From positions 1 through 61,521 of the forward strand of contig DASXLB010000001.1 in the NCBI GenBank assembly GCA_036496585.1: a stretch of 61,521 nt of DNA, given 5' to 3'. Every line of letters begins with the position of its first letter. Within the stretch, counting starts at the first letter, position 1. The translations under genes were made by a program, and so were the position numbers. Positions 9,682 through 16,802 of this stretch are shown piece by piece. The DNA comes from Vicinamibacterales bacterium (GTDB taxonomy: Bacteria > Acidobacteriota > Vicinamibacteria > Vicinamibacterales > 2-12-FULL-66-21). The notes below the pieces were generated by a model, which saw only the letters and a list, made by a program, of their open reading frames with translations, was not told the DNA's origin and ran no database searches.

Positions 9682-10095
9682 ATGAGAACGCAGTCTCCCG
9701 ACGCCGTTCGCCCCGTGTCCCGCCTGCGCGGTCCCCATGCGTTCATCGCGCTCGTCTGCGTGTTCGCGGTTCACGGCTGCGGATCCGGTCCAGCATCTCC
9801 GGATACGCCGGCCGATGCGACCGTCACGATCTCGGCGACAGGCGTGACGCCGAAAGAGGTCCACATCAAGGCGTGGGGGCACGTGCAGTTTGTGAACAAC
9901 GACGCGAAGCCTCACCAGATCACATCCGATCCGGTGCAGATTCACACCGATTGTCCAGGCGTCAACGAGGTCGGGGTTCTCGGCACCGGCGGCAGCGGGC
10001 AGACCGGTGCGCTCAACCTCGTGCGCACGTGCGGGTACCACGATCACATCGACGAGTTCAACCCGCTCTACCAGGGCCGCATCATCGTCGAGTAG
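9682..10095 (+). CDS. cupredoxin-like lipoprotein
   Basis: 137 residues. The N-terminal signal ends in a lipobox around Cys33 (FAVHGC), predicting a lipid-anchored periplasmic or surface protein. The mature domain has the plastocyanin/azurin pattern: beta strands from 'ATVTISATGVTPKEVHIK', a His in 'NNDAKPHQIT' (His78), and 'RTCGYHDH' (Cys117, His120/His122) just before the last strand, where cupredoxins place their Cys and second His ligands. The usual axial Met is not obvious. A role as electron carrier or copper-binding protein is inferred. It sits alone between a small coiled-coil frame and a DUF1801/YdeI-like gene; no redox partner is adjacent. Confidence 0.78.
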   Translation: MRTQSPDAVRPVSRLRGPHAFIALVCVFAVHGCGSGPASPDTPADATVTISATGVTPKEVHIKAWGHVQFVNNDAKPHQITSDPVQIHTDCPGVNEVGVLGTGGSGQTGALNLVRTCGYHDHIDEFNPLYQGRIIVE

Positions 10096-10217
10096 CGCCT
10101 CGTGACGACGCGCCGTCGACGCCTGCGCGAGCGTTGAGCCGATTCCGGGCGCCCAGGCTTCCCATCTGCACTGCCCGTCCCCGCCTCGCACGTTTGGATT
10201 GACAAGGAACGGCCGCG

Positions 10218-10802
10218 TTGTCGAGGATTGATGCTGCCATGGAGATGGTGTATCGCGAGCGCTGGAGGGCGGAGATCGCGGAGATGCGACGCGTGCTCGC
10301 CGGCCTGGCCATGAACGAGGAGCGCAAGTGGGGGAAACCCACCTACACGGTGGCGGGGAAGAACATCGTCATCATGCAGGGGTTCAAGGACTACTTCGGG
10401 CTCGGCTTCTTTCAGGGCGCGCTGCTGAAAGATCCCAGGAAAGTGCTGGTGCAGCTCGGTCAGGTGCACGCCGCGCGGGTGATGAAGTTCACCAGCGTCA
10501 AGGACATCATGGCGAAGGCGCCGACCATCAAGGCCTACGTGCGCGAGGCCATCGCCGTCGAGGAGGCGGGGCTGCGGCTGGAGCCGAAGAAGACCTCTGA
10601 CTATCCGGTTCCCGAGGAGTTGACGGAGCGGTTCGGAAAGAACCCTCGTTTCAAGCGCGCTTTCGACGCGCTGACGCCGGGGCGGCAACGGGGATACCTC
10701 TACCACTTCGCAGCGGCCAAGCAGCCGGCGACGCGTCTGGCGCGCATCGACAAGGCGATGCCAGCGATCTTCGAAGGCAGAGGGTTCCTGGAGCGGCGCT
10801 AG
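10218..10802 (+). CDS. YdeI/OmdA-like protein with DUF1801 domain
   Basis: 194 residues. The N-terminal half matches the DUF1801/YdhG-like fold ('EERKWGKPTYTVAGKNIVIM', 'FKDYFGLGFFQGALLKDP'), and the C-terminal half the YdeI tail ('AFDALTPGRQRGYLYHFAAA', 'ATRLARIDKAMPAIFEG'). YdeI-type proteins have been linked to envelope stress and bacteriocin protection, but the biochemical role is unclear. I chose the TTG at 10218 because 'RIDAAMEMVYRERWRAEI' aligns with the family N-terminus and AAGGAA lies 8 nt upstream; an ATG at 10239 is the alternative. Stands alone. Confidence 0.8.
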   Translation: MSRIDAAMEMVYRERWRAEIAEMRRVLAGLAMNEERKWGKPTYTVAGKNIVIMQGFKDYFGLGFFQGALLKDPRKVLVQLGQVHAARVMKFTSVKDIMAKAPTIKAYVREAIAVEEAGLRLEPKKTSDYPVPEELTERFGKNPRFKRAFDALTPGRQRGYLYHFAAAKQPATRLARIDKAMPAIFEGRGFLERR

Positions 10803-10875
10803 CTGTTGCGGCCACTCCGTCAGCATCCCCTTCATGGCCGCCGGCAAGGCGGCGATCCGGCGCGCGCGGCTTTAT

Positions 10876-11223
10876 CTATTCAAAGGACGGGCGCCGCGTG
10901 CAGTAGAGCAGCGCGGCCGCGGCAGCGGTCCCGAGCAGCAGCAGACTGTTCGGTTCGGGAGTGGTCGCGCCGCCTTCGATCGGATCGACGTAGGTGCGGA
11001 ACATGAAGTCCCCGAACCCGCTGCCGGTGTTCACATCCGCGGGCGTGAAGCCCGAACCGCGCGACAGGAACATCTCTCCGCCCGAGTAGCAGCACGCCGT
11101 GCTCCAGCCGTAGTTGCCATCGGCGCCTGTCGTCAACACGATCGCCAGTGCGTCGGACGCCCCCACGTTGACGTTCCACCCGCCGAAGGCGGTCATGGCG
11201 AACCGGTCCGTCGTCAGCCACAA
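10876..11223 (-). pseudogene. 5'-truncated PEP-CTERM surface protein
   Basis: The C-terminus is a textbook PEP-CTERM sorting tail: 'TTPEPNSLLLLG', a hydrophobic run, then a basic end (CTRRPSFE). Such tails are cut by an exosortase and anchor or export exopolysaccharide-associated proteins. The preceding 90 residues ('GADGNYGWSTACCYSGGEMF', 'GFGDFMFRTYVDP') look like the last strands of a beta-sandwich domain of such proteins. A TGA lies directly before the first possible codon (TTG at 11223) and there is no signal peptide, so the 5' half is missing or frameshifted away. No exosortase gene is seen in the window. Confidence 0.6.
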
Positions 11224-11468
11224 TCAAGAAGACGAAGGGCCGAATTCGCGAACCGCTTGCCTGATGACAGGCGTGAGGCGGCGCGACTGCAATTCGCGGA
11301 CCGAAGGACAACAGACGCTGAGCTGACCATGAGAAGGAAGCGATCCTCTCAAGCCGAGCGTTGGACGTCGCGCTCCACTTCTCCGTCGCGAATCGAGGTC
11401 ACGCGATGCGCATGCGCGGCGATGTCGGGGCTCATCGGCGAGAAGGATCGACGGTTCAATGACGCGCG

Positions 11469-11663
11469 CTAACTGCCGAGAACAGGACTGCGCGGCGGCG
11501 GGATCGTCAGCGTCGTCCCGCACGTGATGCACACGTAGAGCAGTGGGATGTTTATCGGTGTGGTCCCGACGACGTTCTGTAGCTTCATGCCGCCGGCGGC
11601 TCCGCAGTCGGCGCAATCGCGCTCGGGCGCTGGTCGATTCCAATCCGACATCTGTTGGACCAT
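11469..11663 (-). CDS. small zinc-ribbon protein, unknown
   Basis: 64 residues with two paired cysteine knuckles, CADCG near residue 17 and CITCG near residue 46, spaced as in a zinc ribbon. Codon third positions are mainly G/C and the frame runs from ATG to a TAG without odd composition, so I think it is real despite its size. A second in-frame ATG five codons in (MSDWNRPAPERDCADC) is an equally good start. No function can be assigned. Confidence 0.5.
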   Translation of the reverse strand: MVQQMSDWNRPAPERDCADCGAAGGMKLQNVVGTTPINIPLLYVCITCGTTLTIPPPRSPVLGS

Positions 11664-11992
11664 ATCAGCCGATCGTGAACTGGGGATGACGGACCTGGCG
11701 TCGTTCGTCCTTCCAGCCCACCCATGCGCCTCGACGCCAATCTCCCGGAGTCACAGGCAGGTGATGTGTTGTGGATCGGGACCCCCGACTGCACGGCGGC
11801 TCTGTCGATCAGCCTAGTCGATCCGTCGGGCAAGAGTCTAAGCGACGGCCGACCATGCGGGCTGGGCCGCGTCGTGCTGCGATCCACGGGCGCCTGCCTC
11901 AGTGCGTACGCCGGCATCCGAACAGAAAAGTGCGAACATATGAAGAACAAGAAGGGGATGGCCGCCTCGTCCCCAAGACACGCGAGGGACTG
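11664..11992. other. stretch without a convincing gene
   Basis: No family is recognisable on either strand. A plus-strand frame (11724-11993) has fairly G/C-rich third positions in its first two thirds but an unnatural Lys/Arg-rich end. It overlaps the next gene's start by TGATG, so it may be a decayed or leader-like frame. I do not call it a gene. Confidence 0.3.
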
Positions 11993-12487
11993 ATGACCGA
12001 TGTGAGAAGTACCGTCGTCTGCTCGTCGGCGAAGGAAAGGTCACCACGACGCGAGAGGGCGCTGATCCTCGTGATGGCTGTGCTCATGATGAGTGCGACG
12101 GTCGCACGGACGGGCACGACCGGTGCTTCAGCCGTTACCGGAAGCTGTGCGCCCAAGGACGCGAGGAGCGATCGGCTCATCGCAGAACTCAAGGCTTTTG
12201 TCGGGAAGACGGACATGGGCGGCACAGTGGAAAAGACCACCATGGGGCTGGCGAGTGTCACGCCGTCGCAGGTCGTGTTGGTGTCGGACAAGGCGATTTG
12301 CACGAAAGCGGCAGCAGCCTTCGACGCCAAGCAGCTCGAAAAGCGATCCAGCTACACGCTGTACGTCGTGACGCTTGGATCGTCCTACGGCGTGGAGGAC
12401 ACGAAAATGATGCAAGCCGGTTTCGAGACCGCCGACATATACGACAGTCAGTGGAAGTACATAGGCATCAGACAAATCCATGAGTGA
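11993..12487 (+). CDS. hypothetical exported protein
   Basis: 164 residues from the ATG at 11993. A basic stretch (AKERSPRRERA) precedes a hydrophobic segment (LILVMAVLMMSATVA), reading as a long signal peptide or membrane anchor. The mature part contains 'GSCAPKDARSDRLIAELKAF' and a second Cys in 'DKAICTKAAAAFDAKQ', followed by beta-strand-like 'SYTLYVVTLGSSYGVED'. Small secreted proteins of this shape, with 'YTLYVV.....Y.V.D', occur as lineage-specific unknowns. I recognise no catalytic motif. Confidence 0.6.
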   Translation: MTDVRSTVVCSSAKERSPRRERALILVMAVLMMSATVARTGTTGASAVTGSCAPKDARSDRLIAELKAFVGKTDMGGTVEKTTMGLASVTPSQVVLVSDKAICTKAAAAFDAKQLEKRSSYTLYVVTLGSSYGVEDTKMMQAGFETADIYDSQWKYIGIRQIHE

Positions 12488-12590
12488 AGTTGGGCTCACG
12501 ATGGAGGAGGAGGAGCCACCCCCAGCATTTCAGCCCGAGCGAGCCGAGACACTCACTCGACCCCCAGTCTTCACCCGAGCGGCTCTTCGA

Positions 12591-13124
12591 CTAACGTCTC
12601 CGGTCTGTGCCCGCCTGCTCGACAGCGAGACGCCGTCCCTGCTCTGACCGGACTGGAGGCGAGGAGGTGCCGGAGACGAGAGCCCGAGCGGGGCCATCCA
12701 ACGACGGGTGCAGCTCCAACATGTCCAACAGCCGCGCTGGTCTTCCCGCGGGCGTTGTAGCGAGTCGCTCGTCCCATTCATTCAGCAAGACCTGCATCTC
12801 CTCTCGGAGCGCGGCCAAATCCTGAAGCCGCTGCTCCAGTCCAGCTAGGCGTTTCCCGACGAGTGCCCGAACCTGCTGGCACGGAACAGCGCCTTGGTCA
12901 CGGCGATGCAGGACGGCTGCCAGATCCTTCAGGGAAAAACCGATGACGAGAGCCCGCTGTATGAGGCGCACGCGATCGAGCGCACCGGGCAGGTAACGTC
13001 GATAGCCTGCGTGCGTCCGGCCGGCAGGCGGCAAAAGACCCAACCGCTCATAGTGACGCAACGTGCTCGTGCTGACGCCCCCGGCGTCTGCGAGCGCACG
13101 CGGGCCGATCCACGCATCAGTCAT
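12591..13124 (-). CDS. MerR-family transcriptional regulator
   Basis: 177 residues. The N-terminal MerR winged helix is clear ('GGVSTSTLRHYERLGLLPP', 'GYRRYLPGALDRVRLIQRA', 'GFSLKDLAAVLHRRD'), followed by the dimerisation coiled coil ('RLAGLEQRLQDLAALREEMQ'). MerR proteins twist promoters with over-long spacers to activate them. Cys82 in 'VPCQQVRALV' sits where metal-sensing MerR/ZntR proteins have their first metal Cys, but it is the only Cys: the distal pair is absent, so ordinary metal sensing is doubtful. The gene overlaps the 3' end of the secreted-protein gene upstream by 4 nt, and a MerR-type operator lies before that gene, so the pair is very likely autoregulated. Confidence 0.9.
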   Translation of the reverse strand: MTDAWIGPRALADAGGVSTSTLRHYERLGLLPPAGRTHAGYRRYLPGALDRVRLIQRALVIGFSLKDLAAVLHRRDQGAVPCQQVRALVGKRLAGLEQRLQDLAALREEMQVLLNEWDERLATTPAGRPARLLDMLELHPSLDGPARALVSGTSSPPVRSEQGRRLAVEQAGTDRRR

Positions 13125-13582
13125 CGGCGGGGCGATACGGTCATCGGATCACCGGTGTGATGCTCCCGGATCTGGTACCGCAGAAAGTCGTGAATCGCGG
13201 TCCGCGCAGCCTCGTCGGTGGTCGCGATGTTTACCCTGCCGCCGTTCGGTGTCGTGATGTACGTGTACGAGACGCGGTCCTTCATCTTCGCCAGCGCCGA
13301 TGTGCCTGGCACGTTCTGCGTATCGTGCACGAGCATCGGCGCGTCAAAATCTCCGCCTTCGAACATCATGGCGATGTGCGGGAGGTGGGACCGGATCGCG
13401 GCCAGGTTCTTGGTGTCGGTGGCATCCTTCACACTCACGTCGATCGCGCCGCCATCGTCGTACAAGTAGAAATGGTGCACGGTCTTCTCCTGGTCGAAGC
13501 CCATCACCAAGGCACCATGGTCATTCGCCGCGTGCTGGGCGCTCGCGAACACCGCTAGTAACAAAGGGCACATGAATAGCAC
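13121..13582 (-). CDS. secreted protein of unknown function, co-transcribed with the MerR regulator
   Basis: About 153 residues with a signal peptide (LFMCPLLLAVFASAQHA). I chose the GTG at 13582: GAGGAG at 13590-13595 lies 7 nt before it, while the GTG at 13588 would be only 1 nt from that site. Mature features are 'GFDQEKTVHHFYLYDDGGAI', 'VSVKDATDTKNLAAIRSHL', 'HIAMMFEGGDFDAPMLVHD' and a C-terminal 'RTAIHDFLRYQIREHHTGDP'. The several His and acidic residues could bind a metal or small ligand, but no known fold is recognised. It is the first gene of a two-gene operon and, from the operator, the main target of the regulator it is paired with. Confidence 0.72.
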   Translation of the reverse strand: MLFMCPLLLAVFASAQHAANDHGALVMGFDQEKTVHHFYLYDDGGAIDVSVKDATDTKNLAAIRSHLPHIAMMFEGGDFDAPMLVHDTQNVPGTSALAKMKDRVSYTYITTPNGGRVNIATTDEAARTAIHDFLRYQIREHHTGDPMTVSPRR

Positions 13583-13600
13583 GGTCACGCTCCTCAGTCC

Positions 13601-13631
13601 ACGGTAGACCTTGTAACCGTTGCAAGGTCAA
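13601..13631 (-). promoter_or_regulatory. MerR-type promoter/operator with long spacer
   Basis: On the minus strand a -35 TTGACC (13626-13631) and a -10-like TACCGT (13601-13606) are separated by 19 nt. The spacer region holds the inverted repeat GACCTTG-N9-CAAGGTC (13607-13613 and 13623-13629). An over-long spacer with a palindrome between the boxes is the signature of MerR-activated promoters (CueR, ZntR, SoxR). It lies just before the secreted-protein/MerR operon. The -10 is weak, and the expected transcription start falls very close to the ribosome site. Confidence 0.75.
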
Positions 13632-13695
13632 GGCGCGATTGTAATTCGTCGCCGAAGCTCACCTCGGCGGACAGCGAGCTGCCCTCGATAATCCG

Positions 13696-13962
13696 CTGAA
13701 GCGGAGCAAATTCACCGACGAACAGATTCTGAAGATCGTTCGCGAGGGCGAAGCCGGCCAGAAGGCGGCCGACCTGTGCCGCACGTATGGGACCACGGAG
13801 CAGACCTACTGCCGCTGGAATGCCAAGTTCGGTGGGGTGGAGCTTAGTGAGATGCAGCGGCTAAAGACGCTCGAGGACGAGAATCGCCGGCTGAAGCAGA
13901 TCATCGCCGAGCAGACCTTAGACATCTAGGCGCTCAAGGCGGTGGTCGCAAGAAAATGGTGA
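13696..13962 (+). mobile_element. IS3-family OrfA remnant (start codon lost, internal stop)
   Basis: Reads KRSKFTDEQILKIVREGE, then 'AADLCRTYGTTEQTYCRWNA', then 'LKTLEDENRRLKQIIAEQ', then an in-frame TAG at 13927 where intact copies have a Gln codon in 'LDIQALKAVV'. ALKAVVARKW follows and a TGA at 13960. This is the IS3 OrfA HTH plus leucine-zipper pattern. The expected ATG before KRSKF is CTG here. With the start lost and an internal stop, the element is dead. OrfB does not follow in the same orientation. Confidence 0.82.
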
Positions 13963-13969
13963 GCCCCAG

Positions 13970-14142
13970 CGGCCCGGGTCGGGATCCGGCCGCGGCACGT
14001 AGCGCAGGGTCGCCGCGCTCATGCGCACGACTGTCAAGGCCCGTCGCTCGCTCAGGTCTTGCGTCACCTCTCCCGCACCGCCTCGCGCCGAGCCGGTGCG
14101 GTCACCGTGTCGCGGGAGAACTCTGCGATTGCCGCTGGCCAA
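13970..14142 (-). mobile_element. IS3-family OrfB 5' fragment in inverted orientation
   Basis: The minus strand reads 'LSERRALTVVRMSAATLRY' followed by VPRPDPDPG, which is the N-terminal region of IS3-family OrfB (the '.SERRAC.V...S.S.LRY.PRP' pattern). It lies directly beside the plus-strand OrfA remnant but points the other way. The plus strand at the OrfA end shows only a short OrfB-like start (MVSPSG) before the CCCGGG sequence near 13976. The catalytic DDE domain is absent. An internal inversion, or two fragments meeting head to head, explains this. Confidence 0.6.
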
Positions 14143-14203
14143 GCGGATGAGTCAGATCGGGTCCGATCGTTGCAGTCCCTTCTGGTAGAAAGGACAGGCA
14201 TCA

Positions 14204-14818
14204 ATGACATCCACTTACGATCTCATCGGCACCTCCCGTCGAGCTAAACGCATCCTCGGTGTCGTGCTGCTTGGGCTAGGCGTTTCAGCGTCAGGCGCGC
14301 TTGCGCAGGGCGATCGGGATCGGCAAGGCGACAGGGACCGCGTGGCGATCACGAGGCTCGATCCGGGCATGACACTCCCGGTGCGTCTGACCGAGTCGGT
14401 TGCCGCCACGCGCGAAGACTACCGGGTGTTCACCGCGGTCGTCGATCGCGACGTTCCCGGCGACAATGGGCGTCTGGCGCTTCCTCGAGGATCGCAGGTC
14501 GAGTTGATCGTTCGGAATTCGCGGCCTGGCGAGATGCTGCTCGACCTCGAATCGGTCTCGGTGAACGGCCAGCGCTACGCAGTGAGGACCGATCCGCAGC
14601 GGGTTGTCGGAACCGCCGGCGGTCGCGACTTCATCGGCTCGATCATCGGCACGATCCGGGGAGGCAGTGCGCGCGGGGAGTCGGTTCGGGTGCCTCGCGG
14701 AACGGTGATGCAGTTCCGCCTCGAGCAGCCTCTTGACGTGGGCGTCGCGGACCGGGGCGTGGACCGGAACGGACACCACTATCACGACTACTACGGCCGC
14801 GGACGCGGCGGAAACTAG
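14204..14818 (+). CDS. hypothetical secreted protein
   Basis: 204 residues with a Sec signal peptide ('AKRILGVVLLGLGVSASGALA') after a basic start; AGGACAGG lies just upstream of the ATG. A short Arg/Asp repeat (GDRDRQGDRDR) precedes a beta-rich domain: 'MTLPVRLTESVAATREDYRV', 'LALPRGSQVELIVRN', 'EMLLDLESVSVNGQRYAV'. The strand pattern with 'LP.GS.V...V' resembles VirB10/TrbI-like or conserved acidobacterial secreted beta domains, but that is only a fold-level guess. The tail is His/Tyr/Gly-rich (HHYHDYYGRGRGG). Monocistronic. Confidence 0.7.
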   Translation: MTSTYDLIGTSRRAKRILGVVLLGLGVSASGALAQGDRDRQGDRDRVAITRLDPGMTLPVRLTESVAATREDYRVFTAVVDRDVPGDNGRLALPRGSQVELIVRNSRPGEMLLDLESVSVNGQRYAVRTDPQRVVGTAGGRDFIGSIIGTIRGGSARGESVRVPRGTVMQFRLEQPLDVGVADRGVDRNGHHYHDYYGRGRGGN

Positions 14819-14964
14819 ACGACGGGCGGCGCGCGACCTTCGGGCGCGCGCCGCTAATGCCAAGTCTCTAAGTGTTCCCGGCGGCTCCCCGTTCCTCTGG
14901 GCTCGATTAGCCGAAGGTGTCTGGCCTGGCGTGACCAATCCCGTACGCACGGACGACACCCTCG

Positions 14965-15159
14965 TATCGCGAGGTTGCGCGGCAGCTCGCCGTCGACGTG
15001 GCGACCGCGTACGCCGACGTCCGGGCCGAACTGGCCGCCCTCCGTGAGCAGACGGTCGAAGAGGCCAAGGAGCTGCGCGACTTGGAGCTCCAGCGGTTCG
15101 ACGCGATGACCGCGGGCCTCTGGCCAAAGGTCCGAGCTGGCAGCGCCCGCCCTTCGTAG
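14965..15159 (+). pseudogene. fragment of a phage-type HTH protein (terminase-small-subunit-like)
   Basis: The frame reads YREVARQLAVDVATAYADVR, then 'AELAALREQTVEEAKELRDL', then 'ELQRFDAMTAGLWPKVRAG', and stops at a TAG at 15157. This matches phage/prophage HTH proteins of the 'YREIA.QLGVS..TA...V...L..LREQT' type, which continue with '..RALRIMERRA.LLGLD'. Here neither the start nor that C-terminal part is present, so it is a remnant. The preceding bases give no start codon in frame near a ribosome site. Confidence 0.55.
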
Positions 15160-15483
15160 GCGGAGCGCAACCACGCGACGTTCGGCGCTCGTCTCAACCT
15201 CACCGCGGGGTCGCCGCTGTTGCGCGTCTATGGCGTTGTCCCCACGCTTGCGGTGGCCGAGCCGGCGGGGGATAGGGTTAATCGGAATCCGTCGTCGTGG
15301 CATTTGGTGATCTTCTCAGTCGGAGGCAACGGCGCGACCATTGCGAACACGATCAGAGTGCCGGTTGGGCCGGTGCCAGTCAATTTGGCGGACCTTCGCC
15401 CTCATCCAGATCGAGCGACAAGGGTGTGGTTGAAACCGCTGGAAATGACTGGAGCGTAATCCGAGCGACGTACTACGAACTGG

Positions 15484-15507
15484 CCCCGAGTTGGTAGCAA
15501 CTCGGGG
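15484..15507. repeat. perfect inverted repeat (10-bp stem, 4-nt loop)
   Basis: CCCCGAGTTG-GTAG-CAACTCGGGG. It starts 33 nt beyond the 3' end of the tRNA-Thr gene on that gene's downstream side. No T-run follows on either strand, so it is not a classical terminator. It could stabilise or process the tRNA transcript, or be left from an integrated element. Confidence 0.6.
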
Positions 15508-15539
15508 AGCAAGCGTCAGGGCTAAGTGATTGATTTGAT

Positions 15540-15615
15540 TGGAGCCGGCGCTCGGACTTGAACCGAGGACCTGCTGATTACGAATCAGCTGCTCTACCAA
15601 CTGAGCTACGCCGGC
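15540..15615 (-). tRNA. tRNA-Thr, anticodon CGU
   Basis: Full cloverleaf on the minus strand: 7-bp acceptor GCCGGCG/CGCCGGC, D arm GCUC-AGUUGGUA-GAGC, anticodon arm GCUGA-UUCGUAA-UCAGC with anticodon CGU, variable loop AGGUC, T arm CUCGG-UUCAAGU-CCGAG. The 3' CCA is encoded in the DNA (TGG at 15540-15542 on the plus strand). Reads Thr codon ACG. The downstream side faces the accessory stretch with IS and phage remnants, fitting use as an integration site. Confidence 0.97.
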
Positions 15616-15691
15616 TGAGGCGAGAACTCCGCGACGGCCACAAAACGACGGTGTTTAGGGCCGCGACGGAAGCACTATTCTACCAGAACGC

Positions 15692-16795
15692 ATGCGGATC
15701 ACTCGCATCCTCGCCTACCGGGTGGAACTTCCACTCCACGAGGGCTCCTACAAATGGTCCGGCGGCAAGGGGGTCAGCGTCTTCGACAGCACCATCGTCC
15801 GGGTCGAAACCGACGCCGGTCTCGCCGGCCACGGCGAAGTGTGCCCGCTTGGTCCCTTCTATCTGCCGGCGTATGCCGAGGGCGTGCGCGCCGGGATCCG
15901 CGAGCTCGGACCGCATCTCATCGGCGCGGATCCGCGCGAACTCGGGAAGCTCAATCGCCGCATGGACGCGGCCTTGAAAGGGCACCCCTACGTGAAGAGC
16001 GGCATCGACATCGCCTGCTGGGACATCCTGGGCCAGGCCACCGGACTGCCAGTCTGCGAGCTGCTCGGCGGCCGCTACGGGGAAGACGTCCGCCTGTACC
16101 GCGCGATCTCGCAGGACACGCCCGACGCGATGGCGGCGCGCGTCGCCGGCTACCGCGCCGAGGGCTATCGCCGCTTCCAGCTGAAGGTCGGCGGCGATCC
16201 CGACGTCGACGTCGAGCGCATCCGCGCCGTCGCCGCGACGCTGCACCCTGGCGATCGGCTCGTCGCCGATGCCAACACCGGCTGGACGCAGCACGAGGCG
16301 ATGCGCGTGGCCAAGGCGGTGCGCGACGTGGACGTCTATATCGAGCAGCCGTGCCTGACCTATGAGGAGTGCTTGAGCGTCCGCCGCCACATCCCGCACC
16401 CCTTCGTGCTCGACGAAAACGTCGACGGCCTCGACATGCTGCTGCGCGCCCGCGCCGATCTGGCGATGGACGTCGTCAATCTGAAGATCAGCAAGCTCGG
16501 CGGGCTGACGCGCACCGCGCAGGCGCGCGATCTGTGCGTGTCGATGGGAATCGCGATGACGATCGAAGACAGTTGGGGCGGCGACGTCACCACGGCGGCG
16601 ATCGCCCACCTCGCGCAGAGCACGCCGACCGAATGGCTGTTCACCACCACCGACTTCAACAGCTACGTGACGCTGTCGACCGCCGACGGCGCGCCACAGC
16701 GCGTGAACGGCCGGATGGCGGCCTCGATTGAACCCGGACTTGGGGTGCGGCCGCGCCCGGACGTGCTCGGTCCGCCCCTGGTGACGGTCGGCTGA
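15692..16795 (+). CDS. enolase-superfamily dehydratase, probably cis-3-hydroxy-L-proline dehydratase-like
   Basis: 367 residues, mandelate racemase/muconate lactonising enzyme family. The barrel residues are in place: the catalytic Lys in 'FQLKVGG', Mg ligands Asp in 'VADANTGW', Glu in 'YIEQPC' and Asp/Glu in 'VLDENVD', and a second Lys in 'NLKISKLGG'. The N-terminal capping domain ('[20 protein letters not shown]', '[20 protein letters not shown]') is close to the subgroup described as cis-3-hydroxy-L-proline dehydratase, which abstracts the alpha proton and eliminates water. The exact substrate is inferred. No hydroxyproline transporter or partner enzyme lies next to it; a DedA gene follows after 7 nt. 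Confidence 0.8.
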   Translation: MRITRILAYRVELPLHEGSYKWSGGKGVSVFDSTIVRVETDAGLAGHGEVCPLGPFYLPAYAEGVRAGIRELGPHLIGADPRELGKLNRRMDAALKGHPYVKSGIDIACWDILGQATGLPVCELLGGRYGEDVRLYRAISQDTPDAMAARVAGYRAEGYRRFQLKVGGDPDVDVERIRAVAATLHPGDRLVADANTGWTQHEAMRVAKAVRDVDVYIEQPCLTYEECLSVRRHIPHPFVLDENVDGLDMLLRARADLAMDVVNLKISKLGGLTRTAQARDLCVSMGIAMTIEDSWGGDVTTAAIAHLAQSTPTEWLFTTTDFNSYVTLSTADGAPQRVNGRMAASIEPGLGVRPRPDVLGPPLVTVG

Positions 16796-16802
16796 ATCGC
16801 CC

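Larger units (their letters stand above)
14819..15539. other. long intergenic region with phage-type remnant and hairpin
   Basis: No intact gene on either strand between the secreted-protein gene and the tRNA. It holds a decayed phage-type HTH fragment (14965-15159) and a perfect 10-bp stem-loop (15484-15507), listed separately. The rest shows nothing I can assign. Its position at the 3' side of a tRNA gene suits an eroded integrated element. Confidence 0.55.

Noticed and set aside
11200-11480. Possible integron attC-like site: GTTAGC and GTCCAAC motifs with partial palindromes
   Set aside because: The arms do not pair with each other and no integrase or cassette series is visible.
15255-15265. 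Short match to the tRNA-Thr acceptor end (GAGCCGGCG) as an att repeat
   Set aside because: Nine bases in GC-rich DNA is within chance; the match does not extend into the T arm.
15316-15600. Minus-strand frame of 94 codons overlapping the tRNA-Thr gene
   Set aside because: It contains 'NQQVLGSSPSAG', the well-known false translation of a tRNA gene.
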